Of a stretch of 64,000 nucleotides of DNA, positions 60,119 through 64,000 are shown in pieces. Every line of letters begins with the position of its first letter. The stretch's first letter is position 1. The notes under the pieces were generated by a model that was given only the letters and a program-made list of their open reading frames with translations, made no database searches and had not been told where the DNA came from. Both the position numbers and the translations under genes were made by a program. The DNA is from Clostridium felsineum DSM 794 (GTDB taxonomy: Bacteria > Bacillota > Clostridia > Clostridiales > Clostridiaceae), in assembly GCF_002006355.2 (NCBI RefSeq), contig NZ_CP096980.1:4030001-4094000 (forward strand). The letters run 5' to 3'.

Positions 60119-62767
60119 TTATTTATTTTCTGCTGGGAATGAAGTTATCTTTCCTGCTAAGTACTGTCTTATAAGCATCATGTCTCTTCCATTGACAGCT
60201 CCATCACCATTTACATCTGCAGCTTTTGTATCTATAGTTACAGATTTACCTGCTAAATATTGAGTTAATAACATAGCGTCACGACCATTTACAACTCCAT
60301 CATCATTTACATCACCATATTTAACTGTAGTTGCATTTGCTTTTGAAGCATTATCATCTAAGTAAGATGAAATCCATGCCATAGGTGCATTCCAGTTGAT
60401 TGTGATTTCATTTGTTGACCATGATTCTATATTATCCATGTAGCATTTTTCTGGTGCTTTCTCACCTGGATGCCAGCCTGAACCCTTAACCCATGGATCT
60501 TGAAGCGCACTATTTGGTCCTCCTACGAAGCAACCTGCTGGTGCACTAGGGAAAGTTGGGTCAGCTTGATGTGCCCAGAAACGATGATGTGGATTTTCTG
60601 CTCTATTTGTACCATAGCCTGTAACATAACTCTTAACATTAGGGTTACGTCCAAGTAAGTAATCCATATCCTCTTCCATACCATTCATGTACTTAGAATC
60701 TTTACTAAAGTCATAAGCATATGCCATTACAATAGCTTCATTAGCTACAAATGAGTTTGAACCCCAAGGATATCCTTTAACAACTGGTCCTGTTACACCG
60801 TGATAAGTTGTATCAACCTGTGACTCAGCAAGTGATGTACCATATCCTTCTTTAGATTGATGATCAATAAATGTATCTGCAGCTTTTTCTATATTTGTCT
60901 TAGCTGTATCTACATCTGCTTTTGGTAATCCATTTGGAACAGTAGCAAGAGTTATTGTTCCTAAACCTTGTACATTACCCCAATCAAATGCTCCTGCATT
61001 TCCGTTAGATTCTGCTCCGTCTAACTCAGTAGGCATTTGTAAATAATATGGAGACTTTTGTATATAATCCAAGTACTCTTGTTTTCCTGTTGTTGCATAA
61101 AGTTCAGCGGCAGCCCAGTAGAATTCATCTGTTACATGATTGTCACTGTAAGCTCCTCCACCTATATCACCAGTATCTGCATAAATGTCAGGATGTGCAA
61201 GTGCTGCTTTCCATGCAGTTTCTGCTGCTGTCACACATTTAGTTGAGAAGGCTTGATCTTTATCCTTCCATAAACGTGAACTTTGTGCTGCTACTGCTGC
61301 TAAATTTAAAGTTGCTGCAGTACTTGGTGGTTTTAAGTAACGTGGCTTAGTATCTTGGTCTGGACGAACTCCAAGTCCTGTCCAAGTATCATCATGTCCC
61401 TTATGATGTACCATACCAGCATATGTGTTTCCTGCTGGAACTTGCATTTTAAGAAGCATTTCCATTTCAAAACGAGTTTCATCAAGTATATCAGGAAGTC
61501 CATTACCACTTTCCGGAATATTCATTGTTTTATCTGCAAATGGAGCTTTTGTAAGATCTCCTCCATTATATAATGCACGCTCATATTGATTCATCATAGT
61601 CCATACGGATATACCACCGTTTACAACGTATTTACCATGGTCTCCTGCATCATACCAACCACCTGTTACATCTAAGCTATAGTTTGCTTTACTAGCATAC
61701 CAAGAATTAGGATCTATTCCCATTATATCACTTGGATGTCCTGCTGGACGAGCTAGTGAAGGATCTCCACAATAAGGCATTTGTATTGGAATACCGCTTC
61801 TACTGTGATAGAAATATTTTATAGAATCTTGTTTAAGATTTGAATATAAATCAGTTCCAATATCAAAAGGTACACTGGAAGCTGGGTTTTCATCAGTATC
61901 TCCATTAACTACTAATTTATATCCCTTACCTGTTTTATTATAAGATGTGAAATCAATAATATGAACCTTATCTCCTGAAGCTTCATCAGCTTCATCATTA
62001 TTAAAGACTTTTGTTTGACCTGATGCAACAACTGCTCCTGTGCTGTCTTGAAGCTGCCAAGGTATTGGACTTGTTGAATCAGAAGTTACTGTCGCTATTT
62101 TTTCAAGATTAGGATAGTATCCAACCTGATTTACTCTTACAGCATTATAGATGTTTTCATCTGGTATTGCTGGTTGTGTATATTGTGGATCTGTTAAATG
62201 TATATTATCAAATGTATATTTTATTGGAAGTTTCGAATTGTCACCTGTGTTTGAAATATGAAAAGCAAACTCAGCAGCCTTATCAGTTGAAGTCATAGTA
62301 AAATCGCCAGTTACAGTCTTAGGTTGATTTGCTGTTAAATGTACATTTTCCCAATTTCCAAAATGCCAATATTGAGTGTATGGATCTTTTGACATAGCTA
62401 TCTGTGGATAAATATCACAATCTTTATCTGCTGTAACTGTAAATTCTACATGATATTTATGTCCAGCTTCAAGATCTAAATCCCTATGTCTAAACTGTAC
62501 ATCCCAAATATTACTTCCTGGTTTTGTAACAGTTATATTATAAGTACCTCCTGAAATGTCAAAATCCGCATGTGCTGGTGCTGTTTCAACCTCAGTCCAT
62601 GGCAATCCAATTCCATCTGTAAAGGTACTATTTCTTATAAGATCATGTGTACCTACATTACTATTTGGATCTGGAGCTGGTGGTTTAGCATAACAAATAT
62701 TAGAGAATCCTACTCCTACTACAAGAGAAGCAGCAACTATCATAGACAGTAATTTTCTCCTTAACAT
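60119..62767 (-). CDS. Cellulosomal endoglucanase, GH9 with CBM4-like, Ig-like and dockerin domains
   Basis: 882 residues. Signal peptide (about 1-27), CBM4/9-type sandwich (about 38-195), CelD-type Ig-like domain (about 208-300), GH9 catalytic (alpha/alpha)6 barrel (about 310-800) and type I dockerin (about 820-882). GH9 residues include GGWYDAGDHGKYV (base Asp), ENPHHRFWAH and the terminal acid in NEITINWNAP. The dockerin repeats read DVNDDGVVNGRDAMLL and DVNGDGAVNGRDMMLI, each a calcium loop plus helix, for cohesin docking. It resembles CelE/CbhA-type cellulases. It stands alone, away from any scaffoldin gene. Confidence 0.95.
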   Translation of the reverse strand: MLRRKLLSMIVAASLVVGVGFSNICYAKPPAPDPNSNVGTHDLIRNSTFTDGIGLPWTEVETAPAHADFDISGGTYNITVTKPGSNIWDVQFRHRDLDLEAGHKYHVEFTVTADKDCDIYPQIAMSKDPYTQYWHFGNWENVHLTANQPKTVTGDFTMTSTDKAAEFAFHISNTGDNSKLPIKYTFDNIHLTDPQYTQPAIPDENIYNAVRVNQVGYYPNLEKIATVTSDSTSPIPWQLQDSTGAVVASGQTKVFNNDEADEASGDKVHIIDFTSYNKTGKGYKLVVNGDTDENPASSVPFDIGTDLYSNLKQDSIKYFYHSRSGIPIQMPYCGDPSLARPAGHPSDIMGIDPNSWYASKANYSLDVTGGWYDAGDHGKYVVNGGISVWTMMNQYERALYNGGDLTKAPFADKTMNIPESGNGLPDILDETRFEMEMLLKMQVPAGNTYAGMVHHKGHDDTWTGLGVRPDQDTKPRYLKPPSTAATLNLAAVAAQSSRLWKDKDQAFSTKCVTAAETAWKAALAHPDIYADTGDIGGGAYSDNHVTDEFYWAAAELYATTGKQEYLDYIQKSPYYLQMPTELDGAESNGNAGAFDWGNVQGLGTITLATVPNGLPKADVDTAKTNIEKAADTFIDHQSKEGYGTSLAESQVDTTYHGVTGPVVKGYPWGSNSFVANEAIVMAYAYDFSKDSKYMNGMEEDMDYLLGRNPNVKSYVTGYGTNRAENPHHRFWAHQADPTFPSAPAGCFVGGPNSALQDPWVKGSGWHPGEKAPEKCYMDNIESWSTNEITINWNAPMAWISSYLDDNASKANATTVKYGDVNDDGVVNGRDAMLLTQYLAGKSVTIDTKAADVNGDGAVNGRDMMLIRQYLAGKITSFPAENK

Positions 62768-62872
62768 TACTTTTTCCCCCTTTAATTTACAATCGCTTAT
62801 AGTGATACTCTATACAAAACAATGAATTTTATATTTTTTATTACTATTATGTATAAAATATCCTACAAAATT

Positions 62873-62901
62873 ATAATACATTATTTACCTTAGTGTGTCA
62901 A
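62873..62901 (-). promoter_or_regulatory. Sigma-A promoter of the cellulase gene
   Basis: Reading leftward, TTGACA (62901-62896), a 17-base spacer and TATTAT (62878-62873), giving a leader of about 100 bases. Confidence 0.7.
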
Positions 62902-63113
62902 TATATATGTAAATTATATTTCTTACTAATAATTTTACAAACTATATGAAATTAAATAGTTTTTTATCAAATACGTTGAATTAATATAATCACAGCATGT
63001 ATTTATATGTTTCAAGAACTTAATTTCTAATAATTATATGTTATCGGTCTTTTTTACTAATTTCAGTGCAAAATAGTGTTAAAATTTAATTTTTACTTTT
63101 ACAAAAAATAAAT

Positions 63114-63148
63114 ATAGGGAAATCAAACTAAGTTTTTGATTTCCCTAT
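63114..63148. terminator. Strong terminator-like hairpin
   Basis: A perfect 14-bp stem, ATAGGGAAATCAAA with its complement, followed leftward by TATTTATTTTTTG. No annotated gene lies directly upstream of it, so it ends an unassigned leftward transcript or is a second stop behind 63319-63362. Confidence 0.6.
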
Positions 63149-63212
63149 AAATCTCCACAATTCTCAATTCTGCCATTATAGTTGAAAAACGAATTAGTAA
63201 CTAAATTTTCCT

Positions 63213-63260
63213 CTAAAATATATAATTCAAAATACTAATATTTTCAATTATATATTTTAG
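63213..63260. repeat. Perfect 15-bp AT-rich inverted repeat
   Basis: CTAAAATATATAATT (63213-63227) and its exact complement (63246-63260) around 18 bases. It has no T-run of terminator type. It may be an RNA stem, a protein-binding site or the remnant of a small mobile element. Confidence 0.5.
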
Positions 63261-63318
63261 CGATTTTATTATGTATCTAAATTTATACTACGTATGCACC
63301 TCCTGACGCAAGCAAAAA

Positions 63319-63362
63319 CCAACAATTAATAGAACTCATAACAGAACTAAATTAATTGTTGG
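63319..63362 (-). terminator. Terminator downstream of the MFS gene
   Basis: A perfect 12-bp stem, CCAACAATTAAT with its complement, followed leftward by TTTTTGC. It lies about 210 bases after the MFS stop. The intervening DNA (63363-63570) has no ORF I can support. Confidence 0.7.
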
Positions 63363-63570
63363 CCGGTTACACTACTAACTCCAAATCCCTCAAGTGTCCA
63401 GGTTAGAGGAATTTATCATTGTTTCCAAAACATAAAAGTCATTGTTTACACTAATAGTTATATTTTACCACATACTTATATTCAAAGCAAACTACCTCCA
63501 GCTTGCTTTTACGTATTTAAAATCTTAAAACTGTAATTTTACCATTTTATGTTTCACTAATACCGTTTAT

Positions 63571-64000
63571 CTATTCTTTAATAGATAATTTAGCATTATA
63601 TATAATAAAGTGAAATATAATTGCGATTATTTGAAAAAGCATACCAATAAGACATACACCATTCCATCCAAACATTTGCCAAAATACAGCTGAAATAAAG
63701 GATCCAATTGAACCTCCAGTAAAATACGAAACCATAAATACAGTATTTATACGACTTCTCTCTTGGTCACTTATAGCTTGAATTCTTGCTTGGTTTGAAA
63801 CTTGTCCAGTTTGGTTTCCTAGATCAAGTAAAATAACTCCAATTATAAGTCCATATATTTTATATCCCATTGTCCAAAAGCAAATATATGCTATTGTAGA
63901 AAAAATTATAGCAAACCCCAAAGCAAATCTTGGAGTTTTTTTATCTGCAACTTTTCCAACTATAGGAGCTGCTAATGCACCAATTATACCAACCACTCCA
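63571..64000 (-). CDS. MFS transporter, 3' part only (cut by the window edge)
   Basis: About 143 C-terminal residues of a major facilitator superfamily protein; the frame runs open to the right edge, so the start lies outside the window. Four transmembrane segments are visible, with the loop GKVADKKTPR resembling the MFS helix 8-9 loop. ARIQAISDQERSRINTVFMVSYFTGGSIGS is typical of YbcL/YnfM-like exporters. The substrate is unknown. Confidence 0.8.
   Translation of the reverse strand, partial: GVVGIIGALAAPIVGKVADKKTPRFALGFAIIFSTIAYICFWTMGYKIYGLIIGVILLDLGNQTGQVSNQARIQAISDQERSRINTVFMVSYFTGGSIGSFISAVFWQMFGWNGVCLIGMLFQIIAIIFHFIIYNAKLSIKE

Noticed and set aside
62768..63110. Coding potential between cellulase start and the hairpin cluster
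   Set aside because: Only short AT-driven frames without ribosome sites; a promoter is the only supported feature.

Overview
The window is AT-rich DNA from a solventogenic, spore-forming Clostridium. The gene content and proteins (gerK-type germinant receptor, prkA-yhbH-spoVR, cellulosomal GH9 enzyme with dockerin, ChW repeats, Fur boxes, FMN and SAM-I riboswitches) look like the Clostridium acetobutylicum group. The species call is inference from recognised gene families and neighbourhoods, not from a database search.

Layout. 1-458: non-coding DNA with a rightward terminator, possibly the tail of a structured RNA. 459-1964: YtrA-type GntR regulator and a DUF1648/DUF5808 membrane protein. 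2059-5711: germinant receptor operon gerA-gerB-gerC. 5872-7301: pdxST (PLP synthase). 7391-11101: riboflavin operon ribD-ribE-ribBA-ribH, all leftward, behind a clear sigma-A promoter, an FMN riboswitch and an attenuator terminator. 11201-16514: birA-like ligase, DUF3793 protein and flavodoxin under a Fur box, a CheX pair, cbiE and cobD. 16651-16775: a probable Fur-controlled small RNA. 16910-21391: prkA-yhbH-spoVR stress/sporulation set. 21627-25488: S-box-controlled cobalamin-dependent methionine synthase metH.

25548-35408 is a carbohydrate and accessory block: alpha-glucoside PTS (EIICB, GH4 phospho-glucosidase, EIIA) with its RpiR regulator, a secreted GH43 arabinanase with a ricin-type lectin domain, an MFS exporter, an unreported 46-residue ORF, a zinc-ribbon protein and a membrane protein.

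35664-47550 is the most unusual part. It holds a 2307-residue secreted YD-repeat/RHS protein with six ChW domains inserted in the RHS scaffold and a short, hydrophobic, glycine-rich C-terminal tip. It is followed by an array of three orphan tips and six small multi-pass membrane proteins (candidate immunities), separated by near-identical terminator repeats and closed by a decayed copy of the RHS core. I read this as a Gram-positive polymorphic-toxin locus with a cassette reservoir, whose toxins probably act on the membrane.

47812-56140: PL9 pectate lyase with a long hairpin-rich 3' region, PadR-DUF1700-DUF4097 operon, glucose PTS ptsG with its GlcT-type antiterminator, and asd. 56174-64000: Fur-box methyltransferase, two-component system, two small membrane proteins, dockerin-bearing GH9 cellulase, a hairpin-rich intergenic region, and the 3' end of an MFS transporter cut by the window edge.

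The genes share some logic. Flavin supply (rib operon) sits beside a Fur-controlled flavodoxin, as expected for the swap from ferredoxin to flavodoxin under iron limitation. Cobalamin genes (cbiE, cobD) lie near B12-dependent metH. Sugar PTS genes and secreted arabinan, pectin and cellulose hydrolases point to growth on plant cell walls.
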